Positions 16,280 through 25,450 of a stretch of DNA of 62,654 nt are shown here, piece after piece; the first letter of the stretch is position 1; every line of letters starts with the position of its first letter. Origin of the DNA: Candidatus Defluviicoccus seviourii (lineage in GTDB: Bacteria > Pseudomonadota > Alphaproteobacteria > Rhodospirillales > Defluviicoccaceae); the NCBI GenBank assembly GCA_900609035.2, contig UXAT02000013.1, positions 1 through 62,654 on the forward strand, in the 5' to 3' direction. The notes under the pieces are model-generated. The model was given only the letters and a program-made list of their open reading frames with translations. It had not been told where the DNA came from and did no database searches. The position numbers and the translations under genes are program-made.

Positions 16280-17401
16280 ATGCGCCGCATCCACGTTATT
16301 GCCGCTCGCTTCCTAAACACGTCCGGAACCCTAGAGATTGGAGGTGTTGAGACGTACATCCAATTGCTTGCGACCGCTGTCTCGGGAGAGTTTGCAACGA
16401 CAGTCTATCAGCCCTCGGCAGCGCCTTACGAAACAACACTCCCCAATATAAACGTGATTGGCATGGGGAAACTGTCGATCCATTCAATGGTGCAGACCAT
16501 CGAAAATAGATATTTAAGCCACGATGACCTGCTGCTATTTTCCACAGAACATTTTTCATGTAGGCATACGTTCAATCGCGTTATTGTGATTCAGCATGGT
16601 GTTTCTTGGGATCTCCCTACTCCGCTATTGACGACTAGGCAGGTCGCATTGCGCGCCGAGGGCGCTTACCGCGTATACCTTTCATATTACATGTACCGAA
16701 AACTTAGGCACTTTCGCAACGTTGTCTGCGTAGATTACAATTATATTAATTGGTGGCGCACGCTCTCCACGACACTACATAGAACTAGGACCTTTTATTG
16801 TATTCCTAACTGTGCGGGCCGCGGCTTCGAAATGACTGGGCCCCGTCGTGATAATGCCATAGTGACATTGTGCTTCGCGCGTAGGTTTGTTGAAATTAGA
16901 GGACTGAGACTGTTTTTGGGCGCTATTAGCATGCTTCTTTCGAGATTTGCTACTTTAAGAATACTGTTGTGCGGCTCTGGCTCGCAGGAACTCATGGAGT
17001 TGTGCAGGCGCATATGTATCTCCGAACCTCGGGTTCAGCATTTGATGGCAGGCTACGATGAGATGCCCTCAGTACTTGCGCGGAGCGATATCGTGGTTAT
17101 ACCGTCGTTGGGATCGGAAGGAACGACTTTTTCCGCGGTTGAAGCGATGGCAATGGGATGTTGTGTCGTCGCGACTAATGTCGGGGGGCTGACAAATATT
17201 ATTATTGATGGCTACAATGGCTTTCTCGTAAATCCGGATGTAGAGTCTCTTGTAGAGAAGCTTACGTTCCTTTTGTCGAACCGAAGTGTGATGATAAGCG
17301 TAGGAGCGCAAGCACGAGAAATATATAGGCATGCGTTAAGCTTCGAGCGTTGGCGCGAAAGATGGATGAGCGTAATTTCGAACATATACACAAGTTCGTA
17401 A
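16280..17401 (+). CDS. GT-B glycosyltransferase, family 4-like
   Basis: A 373-residue protein with a two-lobed GT-B layout. The N-lobe shows LEIGGVETYIQLLA, the glycine loop before helix 1. The C-lobe has VTLCFARRFVEIRGL, ILLCGSGS, then SLGSEGTTFSAVEAMAMGCCVVATNVGG, the nucleotide-sugar binding EX7E-type region of GT4 enzymes. It probably transfers a sugar from a nucleotide donor to a lipid-linked acceptor at the inner membrane. It starts two bases after the Wzy-like stop and is also AT-rich, so both belong to the same imported block. Confidence 0.85.
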   Translation: MRRIHVIAARFLNTSGTLEIGGVETYIQLLATAVSGEFATTVYQPSAAPYETTLPNINVIGMGKLSIHSMVQTIENRYLSHDDLLLFSTEHFSCRHTFNRVIVIQHGVSWDLPTPLLTTRQVALRAEGAYRVYLSYYMYRKLRHFRNVVCVDYNYINWWRTLSTTLHRTRTFYCIPNCAGRGFEMTGPRRDNAIVTLCFARRFVEIRGLRLFLGAISMLLSRFATLRILLCGSGSQELMELCRRICISEPRVQHLMAGYDEMPSVLARSDIVVIPSLGSEGTTFSAVEAMAMGCCVVATNVGGLTNIIIDGYNGFLVNPDVESLVEKLTFLLSNRSVMISVGAQAREIYRHALSFERWRERWMSVISNIYTSS

Positions 17402-17501
17402 TAATGATAGATTCTGTTAACGAGTAAATATTGTTTTTTTTGCTCTGTATTGAAGAAACACTCTGGGACATAGCTGTTTTTAAGACGTTTAAGGTGTTTG
17501 G

Positions 17502-18521
17502 ATGCCAAGTGTAACTGTCGTTGTGGCCTCGTACAATTCCAGGGATTTCTTGGGAGCGGCAGTTAACAGCGTGCTGCAGCAGACATTTCAAGATTTTGAG
17601 CTTATTATTGTTGATGACTGTTCGACGGATGGAAGTTTTTTGTTGGCGAAATCGATTTCGGAGCTGGATGGGCGGATACGCGTATTGAGGACGCAGATTA
17701 ATTCTGGGCCCGCTTCGGCTAGAAATCTTGCTATAAAGAACGCGCACGGAGAATGGCTGGCGATATTAGATGCTGACGATGTTTGGCTAGCGCCTAAGCT
17801 GGCGTTGCAGATGGAGAATGCTAAGACAATAGGATCTCGAGCTGTCTTGGTTGGGAGCTCAATGTATCAAATTAGTGAAGCAGGAGAACGAATAGATTGT
17901 TATAGGTACCCGACTCGATCTCTTTTCTTAAAAAGCGATCTAGTAAGGCGAAGTAGGTTCCCCCCGCATTCGAGTTTGTTATATCGCTTATCAACCGTTA
18001 TGGGTTTAGGTGGATTTAGGGAGCGCTTTCGATGGGCGGAAGATCTCGATTTGTGGCTTCGAATGTTGGAGTTAGGCGATTTTTCTTGTATTTCTGAGCC
18101 TTTGATTGAGTACCGGAATCACCGAGGAAACGTTGGTAAGCGTAGAAGCAGTGAGGGATTCATCGGCTTGGATTTTGGGCTCGCTGCGATGGTGTGCTAT
18201 CTACTTAGAAGCCGCGGGTTGCGCGATCCGAGCTTTTGTGAAAGGGAAGAGGTATGGGGACGGTTCATGAACCATGTGCATGCGTGGAACGTGAAGTACG
18301 ATCTAGACGGGTATTCGAACTTTAAGATAGAGCTTCGAGGGGATGTATTTTCGCGAGGAAAGATTTATGCAAGGGCAGTGGCGGCGGCACGCAATGCGAG
18401 AGAACATCCCAGTTTTTTCTGGCGCTTTATTCGTGAGAAGGCGGATAGTCTTAACTACGCTGAGAGGTGTTGTAATTCGTGGATCGCAGTAGAGAAAGAG
18501 GTGATGCCGTTGTTAGTTTGA
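17502..18521 (+). CDS. Family 2 glycosyltransferase
   Basis: A 339-residue GT-A enzyme. The start SVTVVVASYNSRDFLGAAVNSVLQ and FELIIVDDCSTDGS are the family 2 signature; LAILDADDVW provides the DxD-type metal and nucleotide site. The middle WAEDLDLWLRMLELGDF is the usual catalytic-base region. A weak purine run (AAGGTGTTTGG) precedes the ATG. The gene is AT-rich with many codons ending in A or T, like the preceding two genes. The product is likely cytoplasmic or membrane-associated and adds one sugar to the repeat unit. Confidence 0.88.
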   Translation: MPSVTVVVASYNSRDFLGAAVNSVLQQTFQDFELIIVDDCSTDGSFLLAKSISELDGRIRVLRTQINSGPASARNLAIKNAHGEWLAILDADDVWLAPKLALQMENAKTIGSRAVLVGSSMYQISEAGERIDCYRYPTRSLFLKSDLVRRSRFPPHSSLLYRLSTVMGLGGFRERFRWAEDLDLWLRMLELGDFSCISEPLIEYRNHRGNVGKRRSSEGFIGLDFGLAAMVCYLLRSRGLRDPSFCEREEVWGRFMNHVHAWNVKYDLDGYSNFKIELRGDVFSRGKIYARAVAAARNAREHPSFFWRFIREKADSLNYAERCCNSWIAVEKEVMPLLV

Positions 18522-18567
18522 TTTTTGGGCACTTAAAATATTCTGATTCTAACTAAATTGTGGAAAA

Positions 18568-19677
18568 GTGACTCGGTTGGCAAAGATGTACGAGTTTTTC
18601 AAGCACGAATCGCGCGGTAGCTTGAAGGTGTTGTATCTGTACGCTGAAGTCATGAGTTACACGCTCGCCACCCTGCGTGCTTTGGCTGACAAAGACGTCG
18701 AGCTGCACGTCGTGCACTGGGACACACGCAAGCTGACGCCCTTTGAGATAGGTTCAATACCGGGCGCGACGTTTTATCCGCGGTCGAAGATGTCGTTGCA
18801 GCACATGCAGGACTTGGTAAGGCAGATCTCCTTCAATGCGGTCGTCGTCTCTGGGTGGGTGGACAAGGACTATCTCTCCATCGCGCGCGTGCTGCGGCGC
18901 AAGAACGTTGCGGTAGTTTGTGGGTTCGACGACCAGTGGCACGGCGATACCAAACAGCAGCTAGCAGCAGTGCTTGGAGGCATCCGTTTCTTTCATCGCT
19001 ATTTTTCCCACGCGTGGGTGGCCGGTGCCCCGCAGTACGCATACGCTCGACGGCTTGGCTTCGATCACCGCGAGATCATTTACGACCTTTACAGCGCCGA
19101 TTTAAATTTGTTTGCTGAGGATTATTTCCGGATCCACGCCGAAAAGGAAAACAGTTACCCTCACAAGTTTCTCTTTGTAGGGCGTCTTCACGAAGTGAAG
19201 GGGATAATGTCGCTTGTCTCTGCGTGGAAGACTATTCGACATGAGTGTCGGGACTGGGGTGTCTGCATGATCGGAAATGGGCCGCTGAGAGATAAGCTGA
19301 ATGGAGTATCGGAAGGTATCGTATGCAAGGATTTCGTGCAGCCGGGCCTCCTGCCGAACGAAGTGGCTGCCGCAGGTTGTTTAGTCCTACCGAGCAGGAG
19401 TGAGCCATGGGGTGTCGTGCTGCATGAGTTCGCGGCGGCGGGACTGCCGATCATCTGCTCGGATGTCTGTGGTGCAGCGAGCGCCTTCGTCGTCGACGGA
19501 TGGAACGGATATACATTTCGTTCACTAGACGCCGATGCGCTCGCCGAAAAGATGTTGAAGATTATTGAGACCGATGACGCGACGCTGCTCGAAATGGGAC
19601 GTCGTTCGCATCAGTTAGCGGGGAAGATCACGCCGGAGACTTCGGCGGCGAACTTGCTTTCAGTCGCCCACAGATGA
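18568..19677 (+). CDS. GT-B glycosyltransferase, family 4-like
   Basis: A 369-residue enzyme. KVLYLYAEVMSYTLATLRAL opens the N-lobe and KFLFVGRLHEVKGIMSLVSAW opens the C-lobe; LPSRSEPWGVVLHEFAAAGLPIICSDVCGA is the donor-binding region. The start is a GTG at 18568 preceded by a weak purine run; an in-frame ATG at 18586 is the alternative. GC content returns to that of the core genome here, so the AT-rich block ends just before. An IS1182-type element begins 87 bp downstream and separates it from the next glycosyltransferase. Confidence 0.85.
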   Translation: MTRLAKMYEFFKHESRGSLKVLYLYAEVMSYTLATLRALADKDVELHVVHWDTRKLTPFEIGSIPGATFYPRSKMSLQHMQDLVRQISFNAVVVSGWVDKDYLSIARVLRRKNVAVVCGFDDQWHGDTKQQLAAVLGGIRFFHRYFSHAWVAGAPQYAYARRLGFDHREIIYDLYSADLNLFAEDYFRIHAEKENSYPHKFLFVGRLHEVKGIMSLVSAWKTIRHECRDWGVCMIGNGPLRDKLNGVSEGIVCKDFVQPGLLPNEVAAAGCLVLPSRSEPWGVVLHEFAAAGLPIICSDVCGAASAFVVDGWNGYTFRSLDADALAEKMLKIIETDDATLLEMGRRSHQLAGKITPETSAANLLSVAHR

Positions 19678-19763
19678 AACTTGCGCTGCGAACACAGAGG
19701 GGCGGCGTGGTGGCTACCAGCTTACTACGCCGCTGCGCACGAGACGGAAGCGTGCGTCGCGTT

Positions 19764-21242
19764 TAGCAGCCTGTTGACGAAGTCCGGCGACTCTGACTCC
19801 ATGGGCACCGTGAGAGATGGGGCGGGGATGTGACGATGGCGCTGGGGCGGCAAGGCGATCAACAGATGGAGCTGACGGTAACGTGGCAGGAGAAGATGCC
19901 CCGCTCCCCGGGGCATGTGTTCTACGACCGGCTGCAGAAGGTGCTGATCGAGGCCGGCTTTGACGTTTTCGCCGAGACCGCGTGCAAGCCCTCTTACGCG
20001 GCGAAGATGGGAGCACCTTCGATCCCGCCGGGCCGCTACTTTCGGATGCACCTGGTGGGCTATTTCGAGGACATCGACTCTGAGCGCGGGGTCGAGTGGC
20101 GCTGCAGCAGTAGCCTGTCGCTGCGCGAGTTTTTGCGTTTGGAGACTTGCGCGCGGGTGCCGGACCATTCATGGCTGTCGAAGACGCGAAGCCGCCGGGC
20201 GGGCGAGCCGGTGATGGCGAGCGTGACGCGGTTCTTCGACCGGCGTCGGAAGCTGATCGCCGAGCGCGGTCTGGTCAAGGGCGAGCGGATCGGGGTCGAC
20301 GCCTCGACCATGGAGGCGAACGTTGCGCTGCGCACGATCGTGCGCCGGGAGACGGGCGAGAGCTACCGGGAGATCCTCAAGTGCATGGCGAAGGAAAGCG
20401 GCATCGAGACGCCGACGGCAGACGACCTTATTTGCATGGACCGCGCCCGCAAGGGCAAGAGGCTGTCCAATGCGGACTGGGTGAGCGCGACCGATGCGGA
20501 AGCGAAAATCGCCAAGATGAAGGATGGCACCTCCCATCTGGCATACAAACCGGAGCACGCCGTCGATCTTGATACCGGCGCCGCGGTCGCCGCCGAGATC
20601 CACCCGGCGGACGAGGGCGATACGACGACGTTGCCGGGCACGCTGGAGGCGGCGGCGGCGAACCTCGCCAAAGTCGGCATGGCGCCGAGCGCGGCGAAGC
20701 CGGCCGAACTCATCGCCGACAAAGGGTATCACTCCCGCGTGGTCCTGAAAGATCTCGACGACAGCGTCTGGAAGACGCGGATCGCCGAGCCGCAGCGAAA
20801 AGGGATCTCGCGCTGGCACGGCGACACGGCGGCGCGTGACGCCGTCTACGCCATCCGCAGCCGGCTGCGCTCGAAGGCGGGCAACGCGGCGATGCGGCGC
20901 AGGGGCGAAATCGCCGAGCGTTCGTTCCCGCACACACTCGATCGCGGCGGCATGCGACGAACCTGGTTGCACGGGCGGGAGAACGTGCACAAGCGCTACC
21001 TGATCCATGTCGCCGGCCACAACCTCGGGCTCCTGATGCGTCAGATAATCGGCGCCGGCACCCCGAGGGAAGCCACTGCCCGTGGCTTGCTCCTTTTAGT
21101 TGTTGTTTTCGCCGAAGACATTCTCGCGATCGTCTTCCTCACCGTCGCAGCCACCAGCGGCGAAGAAGACTGCTGCTTCTTTCTCCTCGCCATTACGCCC
21201 AAGCCAGCATGACCCCATCGCCACTTTTTCAACGGGCTGTTA
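19764..21242 (+). mobile_element. IS1182/IS5-like insertion sequence
   Basis: The ends are imperfect inverted repeats: TAGCAGCCTGTTGACGAAGT at 19764 and, read inward from 21242, TAACAGCCCGTTGAAAAAGT. One transposase gene fills the interior. It sits between two glycosyltransferase genes. I could not fix a clear target duplication. The right end stops 10 bp before the next gene's ATG. Confidence 0.75.
19836..21212 (+). CDS. IS1182/IS5-type transposase
   Basis: About 458 residues. SPGHVFYDRLQKVL opens the domain, then GRYFRMHLVGYFEDIDSERGVEWR and VPDHSWLSKTR. GERIGVDASTMEANVALR gives the first catalytic Asp; LAYKPEHAVDLDTGAAVAAEIH is the second DDE region; a C-terminal segment ends HNLGLLMRQIIGAGTPR. 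The frame is complete from end to end, so the element may still be active. ATG 19836 was chosen; GTG 19830 is possible. Confidence 0.85.
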   Translation: MALGRQGDQQMELTVTWQEKMPRSPGHVFYDRLQKVLIEAGFDVFAETACKPSYAAKMGAPSIPPGRYFRMHLVGYFEDIDSERGVEWRCSSSLSLREFLRLETCARVPDHSWLSKTRSRRAGEPVMASVTRFFDRRRKLIAERGLVKGERIGVDASTMEANVALRTIVRRETGESYREILKCMAKESGIETPTADDLICMDRARKGKRLSNADWVSATDAEAKIAKMKDGTSHLAYKPEHAVDLDTGAAVAAEIHPADEGDTTTLPGTLEAAAANLAKVGMAPSAAKPAELIADKGYHSRVVLKDLDDSVWKTRIAEPQRKGISRWHGDTAARDAVYAIRSRLRSKAGNAAMRRRGEIAERSFPHTLDRGGMRRTWLHGRENVHKRYLIHVAGHNLGLLMRQIIGAGTPREATARGLLLLVVVFAEDILAIVFLTVAATSGEEDCCFFLLAITPKPA

Positions 21243-21252
21243 GGAGAGGGTA

Positions 21253-22431
21253 ATGTCAACCGGTCTCGTCATCGGCATCGATGCGGCGAACCTGGGCTCA
21301 GGCGGCAGCCGCACCCACCTGAGCGAGGTGCTGGCAGCGTTAGATCCGTATACGCACGGCATTGATCGCATTATCGTCTGGGGAGCTCCAGATACCTTGG
21401 CGATGTTACCGAAGGACCGACCGTGGCTCGAGCAGGTTGCGCCCCCCGAGTTGAATGGCGGACTGCTCCGCCGATCCCTCTGGCAGCGGTTGTCATTATC
21501 GGCGGCTGCCAGAGCGGCGGGATGTCACATCCTTTTCGTTCCCGGCGGAAGCTATGCCGGTGACTTTCATCCCGTGGTCACCATGAGCCAGAACATGCTG
21601 CCATTCGAAGCGCGGGAACTGAGGCGCTACGGCTGGTCGTGGCACGCGATCAAGTTTTTCTTGCTGCGGCTATCACAGTCGCGCACCTTTCGCGGCGCCG
21701 ATGGTGTCATCTTCCTGACCGAGTACGCGAAGCGAGTCGTGTTGCGCGCCACTGCTCCCCTTTCTGGCGCAGTGGCCGTTATCCCCCATGGGGTCAGTAG
21801 ACGTTTTTGCGCTACACCTCGACGTCAGGAGCCGATTGAGGCTTACTCTAACGTTACCCCCTTTCGGATCCTATACGTCTCCACCGTCGATCACTATAAA
21901 CACCAATGGCACTTGGTCGAAGCCGTCGCACTTTTGCACCGGCGCAATCGTTGGCCACTGGCTCTGGATTTGGTTGGGCTGGCCAACCCCCGCGCCAAGA
22001 ACCGGCTGGACGTCACCCTGCAGACAGTCGATCCAAACGGCTCTTGGGCCCGTTACCTTGGCCCGGCTCCTTACGGTGAATTAAAACACATTTATCAGGG
22101 GGCAGACGTGGGGGTTTTTGCTTCTAGCTGCGAAAACATGCCCAATATTATTTTGGAGATGATGGCCTCTGGTCTCCCGATTGCGTCTTCGAACTGTGAA
22201 CCTATGCCTGAAATTCTTGGGGATAGCGGAGTTTTTTTTGACCCCGAAGACCCCGTAGACATTGCTCGATCTCTGCAGCTGCTGATCAGCGCGCCCGATT
22301 TGAGAACCCAACTCGCACAGAGGAGTTACGGCATCAGTAAGACGTTTACTTGGGAACGATGTGCCAGACAGACATTTAACTTCATAGGAGAAGTTTACCG
22401 GAAGTATGGTTTTTTAGGATCGGCTTCTTAA
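21253..22431 (+). CDS. GT-B glycosyltransferase, family 4-like
   Basis: A 392-residue enzyme. It opens GLVIGIDAANLGSGGSRTHL, with the glycine-rich loop, and its C-lobe has RILYVSTVDHYKHQWHLVEAVALL and FASSCENMPNIILEMMASGLPIASS, the GT4 donor site. A good ribosome site (AGGAGAGGG) lies just outside the insertion-sequence end, so transcription may now depend on read-through from the element. Its function is sugar transfer during repeat-unit assembly. Downstream, 22432-22604 has no gene before the IS66 island. Confidence 0.87.
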   Translation: MSTGLVIGIDAANLGSGGSRTHLSEVLAALDPYTHGIDRIIVWGAPDTLAMLPKDRPWLEQVAPPELNGGLLRRSLWQRLSLSAAARAAGCHILFVPGGSYAGDFHPVVTMSQNMLPFEARELRRYGWSWHAIKFFLLRLSQSRTFRGADGVIFLTEYAKRVVLRATAPLSGAVAVIPHGVSRRFCATPRRQEPIEAYSNVTPFRILYVSTVDHYKHQWHLVEAVALLHRRNRWPLALDLVGLANPRAKNRLDVTLQTVDPNGSWARYLGPAPYGELKHIYQGADVGVFASSCENMPNIILEMMASGLPIASSNCEPMPEILGDSGVFFDPEDPVDIARSLQLLISAPDLRTQLAQRSYGISKTFTWERCARQTFNFIGEVYRKYGFLGSAS

Positions 22432-22604
22432 TTCCCGTGCAAGAAGTTTGGCTCGATTATGTTTTGGGAACCATGGCATGGACAAAAAATAATGCAGTCA
22501 CACTCGCAAATCTGATTGATCATAGGCCAGGATTTATTCCAGGTGTAAAGCACGTGCTCCGGCTTGCCTCATCCATCTCCTCATTTAGGTTACGTTTGCG
22601 AGTG

Positions 22605-22612
22605 GGCGGTAA
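22605..22612. repeat. Target-site duplication, left copy (GGCGGTAA)
   Basis: Eight bases immediately outside the left inverted repeat of the IS66-type island. The same eight bases stand immediately outside the right inverted repeat. IS66-family elements make 8-bp duplications. Confidence 0.85.
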
Positions 22613-22673
22613 GTAAGCATCCGGCGAAGGCCGCAGGTGAGGCGGGTTGACGAGGCGGCTTTTGCCTGAGTGG

Positions 22674-24287
22674 CTACGCGGCAGCGCTGATGGGCTGCGG
22701 TTTCTGCCAGTTCCAGGGCAGGAGGTCGTCGATGCGCCTGGCGGGGTGGCCGGGCAGCCGGCTGAGGACGTCTGCGAGGTAAGCGCGCGGGTCGACGTCG
22801 TTCAGTTTTGCCGTCTCGATCAGGGTGTACATCGCCGCCGCCCGCCGGCCGCCCTCGTCGGAGCCGGCGAAGGTCCAATTGCGTCTGCCGACGGCGATGC
22901 CACGCAGCGCGCGCTCGGCCGCGTTGTTGGTGAGGCAGATCGTTCCGTCATCGAGGAAACGAGTGAAGGAAGGCCAGCGCTTCAGCATGTAATCGATGGC
23001 CTTCGCCGTCGCTGATTTGGCCGAGAGGCGGGCGTACTGGTCGCGCAGCCAGGCCGCGAGCGCATCCACCAGCGGCCGGGATCGCTCGGCGCGGACGGCG
23101 AGGCGCTGCCCGGCCGAAAGGCCGTTGATCTCGCGTTCGATCCCGAACAGCGCGTCGATCCGCCGCACCGCTTCGATCGCGATCGGCCCCTTTTGCAGCT
23201 CGGCGAGTTCGAAGAAGCCCCGGCGCGCGTGGCTCCAGCACGCCGCCTCGACAATCGGGCCAAAGGCGCGGCCGGGTTTGTACAAGCGGCCGAAACCGGA
23301 GAACGCATCGGCCTGCATGATGCCGGTGAAGCCTTGGAGGAACCGCTCGGCGTGCACGCCGCGACGATCGGGCGAGTAGAAGTAGGCGGCGGCGGGGGGA
23401 TCAGCGCCGGCAAACGGCCGGTCGTCGCGGACGATCGTCCACAGTCGGCCTTCCCGCGTCTTGCCTTTCGCCAGCACCGGCACCGGCGTTTCGTCGGCGT
23501 GGATCCGGTGGCCGGCGCGGACATGCGCCGCGATCGCGTCGGTCAGCGGCTGCAGCGAACCGGCGACGGTGCCCACCCAGCCGGCGAGCGTCGAGACGTC
23601 GAGGTCGATGCCCTCGCGGGCGAAGCAGGCGCTTTGCCGGTTCAGCGGCAGGTGCAGCCCGTACTTGCCGAACATCACCTCGGCCAGAAGATTGGGGCCG
23701 GCGCGGCCGCGGGCGATGGGGTGGAACGGCGCCGGGGCCTCGTTGATTGCCTCGCAGCAGCGGCAGGAGACCTTCTCGCGGACATGCTGGATGACGAACC
23801 AGCGCGCCGGCAGCCGCTCAAGGCTCTCAGTGATCTCCTCGCCCAGCTTGCGAACGGCACCGCCGCAACAGGGACAGGTCGTGGGCGCCGGATAGACGAC
23901 GCGGGTGCGCGGCAGGTGTGCCGGCAGCGGCCGCCGCGCCGGCTTGCGCGGTGTCGTGCCGCGGGGCTGCTCTGGCTCCGGCCGTTCCGCCGCCCGCAGC
24001 GCTTGCGCCGCATCTACAGCGGCCACCGTCTCCTCGAGCTCGCAGAGCGCCAGCTCCAGCTGTTCCAGCCGGCTGCTGCGCTCGGACGACGTGCCGAAGC
24101 GATGGCGCTTGAGCCGCGCGATCTCCAGTTTGAGGCGCTCGATCTCCAGATCGAGAACACGCTTCGTCGCCTTGGCCGTCGCTGCCTCGGCCTCGGCGGC
24201 GAGGCGGGCCGCGCGCTCGGCGAGGATCATCGCGTGCGCTTCGGCAAGGTCGGACGGCAGCGGCTCAGGGACGGTTGTCATCCCCAT
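22674..24287 (-). CDS. tnpC: IS66-family transposase TnpC
   Basis: A 537-residue protein, full-length for TnpC. It has a leading coiled coil (LAAEAEAATAKATKRVLDLEIERLKLEIARLKRHRFG), a CPCCGG zinc finger, a second CRCCE cluster, and a DDE core: HADETPVPVL for the first Asp, MQADAFSGFGRLY for the second and a C-terminal NAAERALRGIAVGRRNW region with the Glu. The end ...LLPWNWQ is typical. It is the only tnpC in the island and serves whichever tnpA/tnpB pair remains. Its upstream tnpB is split, so the set is probably not fully functional now. Confidence 0.93.
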   Translation of the reverse strand: MGMTTVPEPLPSDLAEAHAMILAERAARLAAEAEAATAKATKRVLDLEIERLKLEIARLKRHRFGTSSERSSRLEQLELALCELEETVAAVDAAQALRAAERPEPEQPRGTTPRKPARRPLPAHLPRTRVVYPAPTTCPCCGGAVRKLGEEITESLERLPARWFVIQHVREKVSCRCCEAINEAPAPFHPIARGRAGPNLLAEVMFGKYGLHLPLNRQSACFAREGIDLDVSTLAGWVGTVAGSLQPLTDAIAAHVRAGHRIHADETPVPVLAKGKTREGRLWTIVRDDRPFAGADPPAAAYFYSPDRRGVHAERFLQGFTGIMQADAFSGFGRLYKPGRAFGPIVEAACWSHARRGFFELAELQKGPIAIEAVRRIDALFGIEREINGLSAGQRLAVRAERSRPLVDALAAWLRDQYARLSAKSATAKAIDYMLKRWPSFTRFLDDGTICLTNNAAERALRGIAVGRRNWTFAGSDEGGRRAAAMYTLIETAKLNDVDPRAYLADVLSRLPGHPARRIDDLLPWNWQKPQPISAAA

Positions 24288-24294
24288 CCTTGAA

Positions 24295-24498
24295 TCAGAT
24301 TCGCAGCCGCTTGTAACCCCTTATCTTCAACCGGCGGCGGTCGGCCGCCAGCTGCGCTGGGGCATGCGCCTGCGCGAAGCGGACGCGCAGCGTCATCTCG
24401 ATCCCGTCGAGCAAATAAGCGAGCTGCGAAGGCGTGATCGCGACGATGCCGTCGGCGGGAGACGGCCAGATGAAGCGACCCTGTTCCAATCGCTTGTA
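24295..24498 (-). pseudogene. tnpB: IS66 tnpB, C-terminal half
   Basis: The frame KRLEQGRFIWPSPADGIVAITPSQLAYLLDGI is the C-terminal half of IS66 TnpB. It lacks any N-terminal half here; that half lies 3.4 kb away at 27874-28079. After DGI the sequence diverges from the usual DWR ending and runs to YKRLRI, so the 3' end may also be altered. Confidence 0.8.
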
Positions 24499-24548
24499 AC
24501 TCACTCCAGACTGCAGGCGTTCCCCTCGCTTCCGCGCAGCATGTTTTT

Positions 24549-24806
24549 ATAACCCACCCCTTTCATCCGTTCCGCGGCCGGCCAGCCGTCTGTGTCGGCG
24601 AGCGATACAACCGGGCCGGCAGGCGTCTGTTGCTGCGCTTCGACGACGGCGCAATCTGTTCGGTTCCGCCGCAATGGACCGACGTCGTCGCTCCCGCTCC
24701 CGAGATTGTGATGGGGCAGGGCCGCGCGCTGTTCCGGGTCGCGGACCTGATGGAACTGGCGCTCCTTGTGGCGCGCCTGGCCGCGCGCAGGTCGGGAACA
24801 ATGTAA
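24549..24806 (+). CDS. DUF5372-like small protein of the recombinase element
   Basis: About 85 residues: THPFHPFRGRPAVCV, then LLLRFDDGAICSVPPQWTDV and RALFRVADLMELALLV, matching the DUF5372/Y4bD-type pattern seen beside serine recombinases. No ATG, GTG or TTG is in place at the start; the frame opens back past 24492, so initiation is by an unusual codon or the 5' end is altered. Function is unknown; constant company with the recombinase suggests a helper role. Confidence 0.6.
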   Translation: MTHPFHPFRGRPAVCVGERYNRAGRRLLLRFDDGAICSVPPQWTDVVAPAPEIVMGQGRALFRVADLMELALLVARLAARRSGTM

Positions 24807-24893
24807 GGATAATTCTGCCGCTCATGTAAAGAAAATTACGCCGTGGTAATGCCAGTGATGGGGTTATCGCCGGATTAGTAGCCCTATACTTGC

Positions 24894-24933
24894 CATAATG
24901 CCGGCATATGTGCCTTGACACGCCGGCATTATG
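24894..24933. promoter_or_regulatory. 12-bp inverted repeat upstream of the recombinase operon
   Basis: CATAATGCCGGC and GCCGGCATTATG form perfect arms around a 16-bp spacer that contains TTGACA. It stands 50 bp before the GTG start of the helix-turn-helix gene. It could be an operator for that gene's product or a binding site for the recombinase. No U-tract follows, so it is not a terminator. Confidence 0.5.
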
Positions 24934-24982
24934 CGGCGCATTTGTTCTTACAGTCAGTTCGGTGGAACGATGGGAGGTTGGC

Positions 24983-25450
24983 GTGCCAGGAAGCCACAGC
25001 AGCAGGCGTTCAAAGGCCGACGCCCTGGCCGAAGACGGTACCCTCAATCCGGCGCCCGAGAAGGTCTGCGACCCGAAGTTCCAGGCGGGCGACTTTTTCG
25101 ATCCACGCGACGTCGTCCAGGTGAAGTACGAGATGCTGCGGCGCGTGTCGGTGGAGAAGGCGTCGGTGACGGACGCGTCCGACGAATACGGAGTCTCCCG
25201 CCCGACCTTTTACCAGGCAAAGGCGGACTTCGAAGAGGCAGGCATCGCCGGACTTGTGCCCAAGAGGCGGGGCCCGCGCGGTCCGCACAAGCTCCACAGC
25301 GAGGCTCTGGCCTTTCTCAAGGCGCGGCTGATCCCGGGCGAGCCGATCCGGGCGCGCGCGCTGGCAAAGCTGGTCGAGAACGAGTTCGGCCTGGAGGTGC
25401 ATCCGAGAACGATCGAGCGCGCGATCGGTGGAAAAAAAACAGTGCGATGA
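24983..25450 (+). CDS. Helix-turn-helix protein of the recombinase element
   Basis: A 155-residue protein. KYEMLRRVSVEKASVTDASDEYGVSRPTFYQAKADFEEAGIAGLVPKRRGPRGPHK is a transposase-like helix-turn-helix, and the C-terminal part (ALAKLVENEFGLEVHPRTIERAI) is a second winged-helix-like unit. GGGAGG seven bases ahead decides the GTG start. Its stop overlaps the next start as ATGA. Likely DNA recognition or regulation for the element. Confidence 0.75.
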   Translation: MPGSHSSRRSKADALAEDGTLNPAPEKVCDPKFQAGDFFDPRDVVQVKYEMLRRVSVEKASVTDASDEYGVSRPTFYQAKADFEEAGIAGLVPKRRGPRGPHKLHSEALAFLKARLIPGEPIRARALAKLVENEFGLEVHPRTIERAIGGKKTVR

